Source: Salinibacter sp. 10B (GTDB lineage: Bacteria > Bacteroidota > Rhodothermia > Rhodothermales > Salinibacteraceae). From it: a stretch of DNA of 64,000 nt. The notes under the pieces are model-generated. The model was given only the letters and a program-made list of their open reading frames with translations. It was not told the DNA's origin and did not search any database. The stretch lies in contig NZ_MQWC01000004.1 in the NCBI RefSeq assembly GCF_002954405.1, positions 3,226,668 to 3,290,667 of the forward strand, in the 5' to 3' direction. A program made the position numbers and the translations under genes. This document shows positions 26,673 through 33,718 of this stretch, one piece after another. The stretch's first letter is position 1; every line of letters starts with the position of its first letter.

Positions 26673-27785
26673 TCAGGGCCAGGTGACTTTATAGATACCA
26701 ATTGTGCGCTCGTCGGGGGTTGGATTGCGTTCAATGTAGATCCGATCGTTTGCGTCGCGAGCAAGGACGCGACCGGGGAGGGAAAGGTGAAGCCGCTCGT
26801 TGGAATTGATCGCTCCGAGGGTCGCATAGTATTTCTGCTCAGACGGTTCAAACTCGGTTTGCTCATAATATCCTTCGCTGTGGTCGGCAAAGACCTGCAT
26901 CACGACCCCGTCCTGTAGCAAAAATGTCCCCTCGACGATCACATAGCTCGCCATCCGATCGTATAGCGCCGACTGATTCTCTGTCGTAATCTGTAGTGGC
27001 GTTTCTTCTTCAGGGGGGCGAAATTTGGGATGGCCAACCGACAGCTTTTTTGTGAGCGGATTATCCGATTTGCCGAGGTCGTATAGGCGTACGTTCGGCA
27101 CGAGCTGATGCCCCACCGCTGCAAAGGAGTCGGCTCGCACGTCCATCGTCCTTCTCTGCAGGATGTACTCGCCGTCTTGATACAACGAGGGAAACGTGCC
27201 GAATTGCTTCTCGACGGTGAACGTATCGGTCAGCATTGCGATCGTGTGTGCCGCAGGCGGAACCTCCAGCGTTCCCTGTATTCGAGGGTTGAAGCTGGTG
27301 GTCGGCAACACGTATCCGTCTGCAGTCTGGAAAAGATCGTACCCTCCCACCCAGTGGCCATCCGGCAGGCGAAAATTGTCGATGTACGTCCCCGAGGTAT
27401 CGAAAACCGAGAATCCACGCCAGCGCTGTTGAGCGACGACAATTCTTGCTCCGTCGACCGACAGGAAGACGGGTCGCCCGAGCTCTCCGGGGCCTCTCCC
27501 TGCTTCTCCGATAAACTGCCTGATGGACCCGTCGTCTCCGACGACCGCGACGCGCCGCATCTTTCGGTCGGCCACATAGATTCGAAGCGGGTCAAGCTCG
27601 ACGTCCGCGTCGACGAGCTCCCCGATGAAGCGATCGTCGGTTTCGTGAATCGCCAACGAGTCGATCAATTGGATCGCCGTCGTTTTGTCGTGGGACACGA
27701 CCTCGGCGTCGCCGCTTCCACATGCCGATAGAAGAAGAGAAAGAAGAAGTGTGAGGAGGGGGATATTGAAGGAGGTGAATCTCAT
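26673..27785 (-). CDS. 6-bladed beta-propeller lipoprotein (peptide-module member)
   Basis: 370 aa. The leader ends in LLSACGSGD, a lipobox. Motifs: DADVELDPLRIYVADRKMRRVAVVGDDG, GEAGRGPGELG, RIVVAQQRWRGFSVFDTSG and a last blade GRVLARDANDRIYIERNP. The middle part (TMDVRADSFAAVGHQLVPNVRLYDLG) is less regular. It follows the peptide gene at 27893 by 107 bp with a terminator in between, mirroring the peptide-DsbA-propeller order at 19414-21479. Confidence 0.82.
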   Translation of the reverse strand: MRFTSFNIPLLTLLLSLLLSACGSGDAEVVSHDKTTAIQLIDSLAIHETDDRFIGELVDADVELDPLRIYVADRKMRRVAVVGDDGSIRQFIGEAGRGPGELGRPVFLSVDGARIVVAQQRWRGFSVFDTSGTYIDNFRLPDGHWVGGYDLFQTADGYVLPTTSFNPRIQGTLEVPPAAHTIAMLTDTFTVEKQFGTFPSLYQDGEYILQRRTMDVRADSFAAVGHQLVPNVRLYDLGKSDNPLTKKLSVGHPKFRPPEEETPLQITTENQSALYDRMASYVIVEGTFLLQDGVVMQVFADHSEGYYEQTEFEPSEQKYYATLGAINSNERLHLSLPGRVLARDANDRIYIERNPTPDERTIGIYKVTWP

Positions 27786-27818
27786 AACGAATTGTGTTCA
27801 CAAAGAGACCGCAAAGAG

Positions 27819-27855
27819 AAAACCACGAGGCCCGCATTAGAGGAGCCCCGTGGTT
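27819..27855 (-). terminator. Intrinsic terminator after the second small peptide gene
   Basis: Stem AACCACGAGGC / GCCCCGTGGTT, 10 of 11 pairs, loop of 13 nt, followed on the minus strand by TTTT. It lies about 40 bp after the stop of the peptide gene at 27893, before the propeller gene, just like the terminator at 21239. Confidence 0.72.
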
Positions 27856-27892
27856 TGTACGTCATCAACGACCGATACCCCCTGTAGAAATG

Positions 27893-28102
27893 TTACTCCT
27901 GCTCGGGGGTGATAACGACTTCGCAGTAACAGTTAACCGGAGGGCCTACGCAGGCTGGGCCCGTAGAACAAATCTCCAGGTCCGGGTTTACGTTTGCCTT
28001 GGCCTGCTGTGGGCTGAACGTATCGACTGCGAATCCTCCTGCGACGATAAGGCTGAGAACAAGAAACGCAGTACTAAGGATATTTTTCTTTTTCATGTTC
28101 AT
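27893..28102 (-). CDS. Small secreted Cys-containing peptide precursor (second)
   Basis: 69 aa from the ATG at 28102 (a second ATG is two codons in). Signal peptide MKKKNILSTAFLVLSLIVAG then mature QQAKANVNPDLEICSTGPA, then CVGPPVNCYCEVVITPEQE, with four Cys. The ANVNPDLEIC segment resembles ANPELQC of the peptide at 21297, so the two are probably paralogous precursors. NVEALA-like family membership is inferred only from the AN-V-x-x-L pattern. It lies between a thioredoxin-fold gene and a terminator. Confidence 0.75.
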   Translation of the reverse strand: MNMKKKNILSTAFLVLSLIVAGGFAVDTFSPQQAKANVNPDLEICSTGPACVGPPVNCYCEVVITPEQE

Positions 28103-28183
28103 GGTCGAAGTTAAGAAATTTAGGTTCTACGTGTAGCGAAACCGGGCGTTTTCAGCAGTCCTCGGAAGGAGCCCTGTACTGCA

Positions 28184-28723
28184 TTATGAATCCGTTGGGC
28201 GCACAATCTGCTGCACGTGACGCCGTCGCTGCTCGTTAGAAAGAGAAGTCGCAGTCGGGTATATGACCTCTTTTTTCTCATCCTCCGACATGAGTATGAC
28301 GGCCGGGGTGGTACTCAAGTCGAACGTAGTTTGAAACCAGCCGATTGTATCGAGGCGTGTTCGGTACGGAGTCGTGAACGTGTTCAGGTACCGTCGGGCG
28401 GACAGGCGACTTCGCTCCTGCAACACGTTTACGGCGTGCACCTCCTCCACCTGACTTGCTGCGCGGTGCCAGCCGTGCATGGCGTCCCGGCTAGAATAGC
28501 ACTGGTACGGGCTGTAGAAAAAGACCACTGTTGCCTCTTCAGCGGGGGGAAGAGGGGCGTCCGCTGCCTTGTTGTTTAGCACAACGGGAAATGCATCCCA
28601 ATTCACTTCTGAGACCGGAGAATCAGATGGGCTGGCTGATTCGGGTTCGGCGCTCCACCATAGACCGACACTGGTCAGCAACACGACGGTCCCGATTGCG
28701 AGTTTGAGGACTACACGTACCAT
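28184..28723 (-). CDS. Periplasmic thioredoxin-fold protein with a single active-site Cys
   Basis: Start at 28723 (MVRVVLKLAIGTVVLLTSVGLWWSA), a membrane anchor or signal peptide; about 179 aa. The fold is suggested by VVFFYSPYQCYSSRDAM (strand then active-site loop) and FDLSTTPAVILMS, with the Thr-cis-Pro. The active site has one Cys: the partner position is Ser (C-Y-S-S), so it cannot form the usual intramolecular disulfide and would act as a monothiol, isomerase or chaperone. It lies 81 bp before the peptide gene. It looks only distantly related to the CDGC protein at 20545. Confidence 0.72.
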   Translation of the reverse strand: MVRVVLKLAIGTVVLLTSVGLWWSAEPESASPSDSPVSEVNWDAFPVVLNNKAADAPLPPAEEATVVFFYSPYQCYSSRDAMHGWHRAASQVEEVHAVNVLQERSRLSARRYLNTFTTPYRTRLDTIGWFQTTFDLSTTPAVILMSEDEKKEVIYPTATSLSNEQRRRHVQQIVRPTDS

Positions 28724-28832
28724 TTTTATTCGGAGCGCATTTCGCGACGGCAATCCATCATTTTGTACTCTGTAAAATGGACTGCTGACGATCAATAAAA
28801 AAATAAATTCTGTTTACCTAAATAATTTACGT

Positions 28833-29075
28833 TTATGGTTTGTAGGCATAGTGTTCAATTTTGGTACCCCACGACTCTTTGCATTGCTTTGTCCGATACT
28901 GCCGTCGGTACTCTTCCATTGTAGTCTCCGTCTCGCGTCTAAGCGTCCGGATGCCGCTTCAACTGCTCGAAAAGCCAGCCGCCCAGAGTTCTTTGTAAAC
29001 GGGTCTGTCTCGACGAGAAGCCGGTCTCACTTCACAGTCACGTGCGAACGCCCCTTTTCCAGGGGCGGGATGTGT
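28833..29075 (-). pseudogene. Dead AraC-family regulator remnant
   Basis: In one minus-strand frame GKGAFARDCEVRPASRRDRP, VYKELWAAGFSSS, an in-frame TGA, then SGIRTLRRETETTMEEYRRQYRTKQ align with the 31277 regulator (IPLGKFIRQVRIDEARW to GEYRRQYKKED). The 5' part is missing. It sits directly upstream of the thioredoxin-fold gene, the position an AraC gene holds at the other peptide module. Confidence 0.8.
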
Positions 29076-29325
29076 TTCAGCGAACCGACTACGAGTACCG
29101 GCGGATCGAGAGTCTAGCGCGCTTGGCTCAAGAGGCAAAAGCCGGCAACCCCCATGTAATCGGGCTGGAAAGCCGGGCAACTGGCGGTTCAGAACCGAGG
29201 ATGCTTGAATCAAACTCCGACGGCTCTATCCCTCCTTTGGTGATGGATTGACCACTAGGCACTGTTTGATAAGAAGGCTGCATGAACGGCGTGCACAGTC
29301 TACCGGACTGTTCAGCCGTTCTGCT

Positions 29326-29476
29326 ATGCCTCGACGCCGCTATGAGCTCACTGACGAGCAATTCGAACGCATCGAGCCCCTCCTGCCGGAGGTGGAAGGT
29401 CGTGGGTGTCCGTACAACGATTACCGGAAGGTCATCAACGGCATCTTCTGGATTTTGCGGTCCGGAGCTCCTGACG
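29326..29476 (+). pseudogene. IS5-family transposase N-terminal fragment
   Basis: MPRRRYELTDEQFERIEPLL, then GRGCPYNDYRKVINGIFWILRSGAP is the standard N-terminal domain of IS5-family transposases. It breaks off just after RSGAP, where the IS256 element begins. The catalytic part does not resume on the other side of that element. The element's outer end probably lies near 29250 (ggcactgtttgataag). Confidence 0.85.
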
Positions 29477-29555
29477 GGATGCGTCAATAGTTTTGTGTAA
29501 CGCCGATGATGGTCTTCCCGGAATCGAGGTCGGATAGAAAAGGGCCACCGCCGCC

Positions 29556-29597
29556 GGTTAGGTTGATTGGACTCACCACAAGTCGAATCAACCTACC
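29556..29597 (+). repeat. Hairpin covering the transposase leader
   Basis: Arms GGTTAGGTTGATTGGACT and AGTCGAATCAACCTACC pair almost fully around a 7-nt loop. The 3' arm ends one base before the transposase ATG at 29599. In several insertion sequences such a leader hairpin hides the start when transcription enters from outside; here that role is inference. Confidence 0.75.
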
Positions 29598-29795
29598 GAT
29601 GACGATGACCCAAATTGAGGTGTCTTTGGACGAGAAAACCATTCGCGAAGTTCGGCTCGGTGATCGGGGAGCCGAAGTGCTTTTGGAGAAAGTGATGAAC
29701 CAGGTTCTACAGGCCGAGATGACTGAGCACCTTGGAGCCGAGCCTGGCGAGCGAACCGATGAGCGTAGCGGCTATCGAAACGGAAGCTACGAGCG

Positions 29796-29814
29796 TGGCG
29801 GACGAGTCCGCCTG
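29796..29814 (+). repeat. Palindromic insertion 1 in the IS256 transposase
   Basis: TGGCGGACGAGTCCGCCTG, a 7-bp stem with a 2-nt loop (GGCGGAC-GA-GTCCGCC). Deleting these 19 bases restores the continuous family sequence SYERLTTRIGQLKLEV, so this is an insertion that caused the frameshift. Confidence 0.85.
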
Positions 29815-30302
29815 GCTGACTACCAGAATCGGACAGTTGAAGTTGGAGGTGCCACGCGACCGAGACGGGACCTTCCGCACCGAACTGTTCGAACGCTACC
29901 AGAGGTCGGAGAAGGCGCTGGTGACGGCTCTGATGCAAATGGTGATTCAGGGCGTTAGTACTCGCAGAGTCAAGAAAATCATCACCGAGCTTTGCGGTCG
30001 AGAGTTCAGCCGGCAGACGGTGAGCAACCTGACCGAAAAGCTCGACGAGCAGGTCCAGGCCTGGGCAGAGCGCCCTCTCGGGAAATACCCGTTTCTCCTG
30101 GTCGATGCGATGCAGTTGAAAGTGCGACGTCAGGGAGCTGTCCGCTCGACGACAGCGATGATCGTAGTTGGGATCAGCGAAGAGGGCTACCGGGAGATTC
30201 TCGGCTTCAAGATCGCCTTGAGTGAAACTGGAGAGAGTTGGAAAGAGCTGTTCGAGGACCTGAAAAAGCGAGGACTCCGAGGCGTTGAGTTCGCCGTAAG
30301 CG

Positions 30303-30321
30303 TGGCGGACGAGTCCGCCTG
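30303..30321 (+). repeat. Palindromic insertion 2 in the IS256 transposase
   Basis: The same 19 bases as insertion 1, 507 bp downstream, between GVEFAVS and the family motif HEGLEKALRACFPG, which is out of frame after it. The expected residues at the junction are SDxHEGL. Confidence 0.82.
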
Positions 30322-30384
30322 TCACATGAGGGCTTGGAGAAGGCTTTGCGAGCTTGCTTCCCAGGCTGCATCTGGAATCGGTGC

Positions 30385-30405
30385 TGGGAATCTCAGATTC
30401 CTGGG
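30385..30405 (+). repeat. Palindromic insertion 3 in the IS256 transposase
   Basis: GGAATCT-C-AGATTCC, a perfect 7-bp stem with a 1-nt loop and the same TGG...CCTG edges. It separates WNRC from HFQRNVLD, which are nearly adjacent in the family, and moves the reading frame back. Confidence 0.75.
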
Positions 30406-30765
30406 CCACTTCCAGCGCAACGTACTCGATAAGACGCCTGCCGATTGCCACGACCAGATGAAAGATCTCCTTGACCGGGTTCTCGAAGCCAGTTCCCAGC
30501 AGGAGGCCTTGGAGCGCTTCGAAGAAGGGGCCGACGAGCTGCGAGAGGAGGCTCCTGATGCCGTGGAAACCTTCCAGGACGGTCTCTTTGACGTGACTGC
30601 CGTACTGGCCTTACCGGAGAAGTACCACCGCTGGCTTCGAACGACCAACATGCTAGAACGGCTCATCCAGGAGATCCGGCGGCGGGAAAAGGTGATTCGA
30701 ATCCTCCCCAGAAAGGACTCGGCATGGCGTCTCGTCGGCGCCTTACTGGCGGAAAAGCACGAGGA

Positions 30766-30785
30766 TGGCAATCTGGGATTGCCCA
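30766..30785 (+). repeat. Palindromic insertion 4 in the IS256 transposase
   Basis: GGCAATC-TGG-GATTGCC with edges T and CA. It falls inside the motif that reads HEDWSTSRRYL in relatives (here HEDGNLGLPRSTSRRYL), adding six codons in frame. Confidence 0.8.
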
Positions 30786-30954
30786 GGTCAACCAGCCGAC
30801 GCTACTTGAAGACCGACGAGTTCTACGACTGGCTCGATGAGCAGGCCGATACAGAGGCCACAGACTTCCAATCTGAACCAACAAATCGCTCTCTTCAACC
30901 TGCCTAATCGGCGGCGTGCTTTACACAAGAAATCTGACTTGATCCAGAGAAGAC

Positions 30955-31104
30955 CGTTGACATCATCTCGTAGTTTATCGTTTCGGCCCTACTTCCAACC
31001 TCAAATGTGGGGGGCTCTACCGCAATATTCAGCGGAGTTGTAGCGATGAAGAACATAACTAGGAACGGGGCGAACGAAAAGAGAAGACCTTTCTTCTTGA
31101 GCAT
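30955..31104 (-). pseudogene. Small exported peptide or protein cut by the IS256 element
   Basis: From the ATG at 31104: MLKKKGLLFSFAPFLVMFFI, a signal-type leader, then a short polar part (VEPPTFEVGSRAETINYEMM) up to the IS256 end at about 30954. No Cys is seen before the break. Its position after an AraC-type gene is the one held by the Cys peptide at the 21297 module, so it may be a third, truncated precursor, but the sequence alone does not prove it. Confidence 0.45.
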
Positions 31105-31276
31105 GACAACCGTTATGGTGTTAGTTTATAGTACTCGATCGATGGGGCGAGCATCCAGTCACCAGTTGAATGGTTACAAACGAAATAACACTCATCAACA
31201 AAATGCTTATCTCATTATAGGTTATTATATATGGTGTGTATTGTTAATTTTTACAAGTGGTGGAACCATGAAAAAT

Positions 31277-31633
31277 CTAGTCCTCTTTTTTGTATTGTCG
31301 CCGGTATTCCCCCATCGTCATCCCCGTGTGTCGCTTGAAGGCTCGGATGCCGTTGCTATCGCTTGAGAATCCAACCTTCCAACAGATGACGTAGACCGGC
31401 TCGTCGGTTTCGAGGAGGAGCCACCGGGCTTCGTCGATGCGGACCTGCCGAATGAATTTCCCTAGCGGTATCTTCTTCTGCCGTCGAAATTGCTTCCGAA
31501 GGGTCTCATAGGAGACATCGACGACAGTCGCGACCTCCCGCGCCGTTTCGATTTCGCCGATGTTCTTCTCGATGTAGGAGGTCACTCGCTCGACCCGTTC
31601 GTTCCGGACGGTCTGAGAGGAGGAGCTAGACAT
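31277..31633 (-). CDS. Short AraC-family transcriptional regulator
   Basis: Start at 31633 (MSSSSSQTVRNERVERVTSY) gives 118 aa. Nearly the whole protein is the AraC DNA-binding domain: EVATVVDVSYETLRKQFRRQKKIPLGKFIRQVRIDEARWLL (first HTH), then VICWKVGFSSDSNGIRAFKRHTGMTMGEYRRQY (second HTH). No sensor domain. Related to the dead copy at 28833. It lies 41 bp after the membrane fusion protein gene, same direction. Confidence 0.88.
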   Translation of the reverse strand: MSSSSSQTVRNERVERVTSYIEKNIGEIETAREVATVVDVSYETLRKQFRRQKKIPLGKFIRQVRIDEARWLLLETDEPVYVICWKVGFSSDSNGIRAFKRHTGMTMGEYRRQYKKED

Positions 31634-31674
31634 ATCAGGAATTACCGTCAATGTGAAAAGAAGGGGGGGAAGGG

Positions 31675-32904
31675 CTATTCCAGCCCGACCTCGCGTACGT
31701 CTGAAACTGTCACCGGCGCGTCGTGCGCGAGGGCAAAGTGTCCATCTACGGCAATTGAGTCGCCCGGCGCCACGCCCTTCGTGATCTCGACGTAGTCGCC
31801 CGAGCGGGCACCGAGCTCGACGTAGCTCCACTGCGCACGCCCTCCCTTGATGACGAACACGAGGTCGCGCCCCTGCCGCACGAGCACCGCCTCGTCCGGC
31901 ACCACGAGTCGATCCTGCAGCCGCTCGGTCTCCAGCCGCACCTTTGTGTAGAGGCCCGACACGAGGCGGCCCTCCGGATTCGGAATGGAGACGGTGACCC
32001 GTCCGGTGCCCGACTGGCGCTCGACCTGCGGATTGACGGCCCAGACCTGCCCTACAAACTGGGCAGTTGAATCGTCCGCTGGGCCGAGGGCGGGAACGTG
32101 TACCTGAGCGGTGGCGCCTTCTCGAACGTGCACGAGGTCACTTTCCAGCACGTCCACCTCTACCTTCATCCGGTCGTCCCGCAGCAGGGTGCAGACTTCA
32201 GTTCCTGGGCTTACGTACTGCCCCTCCTCTACCTTGAGATTGGCGATGCGTCCGGAAAACGGGGCGGTAACCCGCGTTTGCCGCAGGTTGAGCCGGGCCC
32301 GCTCGACGGCCTGTCGGGCAGCGGTGAGGCCGCTCACGGCCGCCTGCGTGGCCCGACGCTCGTCGAGGGACGTGACGGAGGAGGTATCCGCCGACGCGAG
32401 GGGAACGGCAGAATCGCTGGCGTACTTCGCTTGGTATTCAGCGCGAGCTTTGAGCAATTTGGCCCGGGCTTCCTTGAGGGCAATGCGCTCCTCCTCGTGT
32501 TCGAGGCGGGCGAGAAGGGCTTCCCGAGACACGCGATCGCCTTCCTGTACCGCACGCTCGGTGACGTACCCCTCGGCTTCGGCGCGGAGCGTGGCTGTTT
32601 TCCACGGCGTGAGATGTCCGTTGGCCTGTGTTCGGAGCGGAAAGTCGACCCGTTTGGCCACCACGACGTCAATCACCGCTTCCGACGACGGAGCGTCCGC
32701 CTTTTCCTGGGCGGCGTCCTCGGCGGCCTGTCCGGTGATCATGGGCCAAAGTCCGTACAGACCCAGGCCCGCAATGGCCACAACGAGTAGAAGACCGGCG
32801 ATGTGCCAGATTTGGAGGCCAGAAGGAGGAGACGTGTTGTCCTCCTGCGACGAAGTGGACGGTTCGGGATCGGACGAAACGGGATCCAGGTCGGTCGAAG
32901 ACAT
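31675..32904 (-). CDS. RND-type membrane fusion protein (periplasmic adaptor)
   Basis: Start at 32904 (MSSTDLDPV), about 409 aa. A cytoplasmic acidic tail is followed by one anchor helix (IWHIAGLLLVVAIAGLGLYGLW), the biotinyl-lipoyl half motif GHLTPWKTATLRAEAEGYVTER, a coiled-coil hairpin (ERIALKEARAKLLKARAEYQ), the second half RVTAPFSGRIANLKVEEGQYV and the beta-barrel part (LVSGLYTKVRLE). This is the adaptor that links an RND pump to an outer-membrane channel. The only adaptor gene in the island; the RND genes lie 6.6 and 18 kb downstream. Confidence 0.92.
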   Translation of the reverse strand: MSSTDLDPVSSDPEPSTSSQEDNTSPPSGLQIWHIAGLLLVVAIAGLGLYGLWPMITGQAAEDAAQEKADAPSSEAVIDVVVAKRVDFPLRTQANGHLTPWKTATLRAEAEGYVTERAVQEGDRVSREALLARLEHEEERIALKEARAKLLKARAEYQAKYASDSAVPLASADTSSVTSLDERRATQAAVSGLTAARQAVERARLNLRQTRVTAPFSGRIANLKVEEGQYVSPGTEVCTLLRDDRMKVEVDVLESDLVHVREGATAQVHVPALGPADDSTAQFVGQVWAVNPQVERQSGTGRVTVSIPNPEGRLVSGLYTKVRLETERLQDRLVVPDEAVLVRQGRDLVFVIKGGRAQWSYVELGARSGDYVEITKGVAPGDSIAVDGHFALAHDAPVTVSDVREVGLE

Positions 32905-33241
32905 ACACACAATCGGCCGGAACAGGATGGTGCTGGGTGTCCCCCAGAGAAGATGAACATGAGGAGACTAAAGATAAGGTTACATTTAAGAGTAGTTACC
33001 CAAAGGAGATAATGTCAAAAAACGTACGTGTATGTGCGTATCCTATTAGATGAGGATATTGACGCGCTGGAGGGGGGACGGGGGAGCGTTTCGAAGAAGA
33101 GCGGATGCCTGCCCACCCCTTCCGAGACGGTGGAGGCGGTGGACGGCATCAAGGAAATGAGAACAGACGCAGCGACAGTGACGTCCCCGAGATAAATTGA
33201 TCTATGAAAGATATGCAGTGCGGGGGAGGTCAGGCACGACA
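32905..33241. other. Intergenic stretch, probable promoter region
   Basis: About 340 bp upstream of the membrane fusion protein gene. AT-rich at 32955-33060, including cgtacgtgtatgtgcgtat, which resembles one arm of the palindrome at 40530. No credible gene. Confidence 0.4.
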
Positions 33242-33718
33242 TCACGAAGATAGCTGGACGGACCGGCCGTCCCGGCCCCGCATTCGTTCGTGCGGCGGGG
33301 GATCTTTCTTCTGCAGTCGCGAGCCGGCTCGTGCGACATACCCCTTCGCCAGAAAGTGGCGGAGGCAGCGTCGGGCCGTGTCCATCTCCATCCCCTCGCT
33401 CTCCGCAACCTGAAAGTAGGCGGGGAATGAGAAGGAGGGGGGCAGCGCCTGGTACAGCCGGTCGGCGATCGGGGGGACGGGCCGCGAGGATTGCTCCTGA
33501 TCGTCCGCATCGGCAATCGACTGTTCAATCTCGTTGATTAGCCGGGAGTGCGTGAGGTCGCGTCGAAGTGTGCGATTTTCTTCCTGGAGTTGGTCGCGCT
33601 CGGCCTCTAGGCGTTCCTTTTGGGCGCGGAGTCGTTGTACGGCATCGGTAAGCGACTCAATTCGCTCCAGTAGCTGAGCGCGGGTCTTTTGAGGAGCAGA
33701 CTGTGGTTTGTTGGTCAT
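33242..33718 (-). CDS. Coiled-coil protein with a possible winged-helix C-terminus
   Basis: 158 aa. Residues 15-60 form a coiled coil (LLERIESLTDAVQRLRAQKE, LEAERDQLQEENRTLRRDL). The C-terminal half (RLYQALPPSFSFPAYFQVAE, DTARRCLRHFLAKGYVARAG) has the helix-turn-helix-wing pattern of a small DNA-binding domain. No signal or membrane segment. I do not recognise a named family; a regulatory or replication-accessory role is only a guess. It stands alone between the fusion-protein promoter and the spondin-domain gene terminator. Confidence 0.7.
   Translation of the reverse strand: MTNKPQSAPQKTRAQLLERIESLTDAVQRLRAQKERLEAERDQLQEENRTLRRDLTHSRLINEIEQSIADADDQEQSSRPVPPIADRLYQALPPSFSFPAYFQVAESEGMEMDTARRCLRHFLAKGYVARAGSRLQKKDPPPHERMRGRDGRSVQLSS

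Larger units (their letters stand above)
29599..30907 (+). pseudogene. IS256-family transposase, broken by short palindromic insertions
   Basis: Starts MTMTQIEVSLDEKTIREV, then ERSGYRNGSYER; after a 19-bp insertion the frame shifts and resumes as TTRIGQLKLEVPRDRDGTFR, TELFERYQRSEKALVTALMQM and LVDAMQLKVRRQGAVRST (first Asp of the DDE triad), GVEFAVS, HFQRNVLDKTP and ALLAEKHED then RRYLKTDEFYDWL. Between GVEFAVS and HFQRN the family-typical EGLEKALRACFPGCIWNRC is present only in another frame, again bracketed by palindromic insertions. Length otherwise matches the family (about 400 aa). As it stands it cannot make an intact transposase. Confidence 0.88.
29477..30954 (+). mobile_element. IS256-family insertion sequence (approximate ends)
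   Basis: The ends share an imperfect terminal inverted repeat: left GGGATGCGTCAATAG then TTTTGTGTAA (29477-29500), and the reverse complement of the right end TGGATCAAGTCAGAT then TTCTTGTGTAA (ending about 30954). The transposase gene fills the inside. I see no target-site duplication. The left flank is an IS5 fragment and the right flank an unrelated small ORF, so flanking DNA has been deleted or recombined since insertion. Confidence 0.8.

Noticed and set aside
33015-33245. Minus-strand ORF upstream of the fusion protein
   Set aside because: Ser/Thr-rich with no leader or motif; lies in a probable promoter region.
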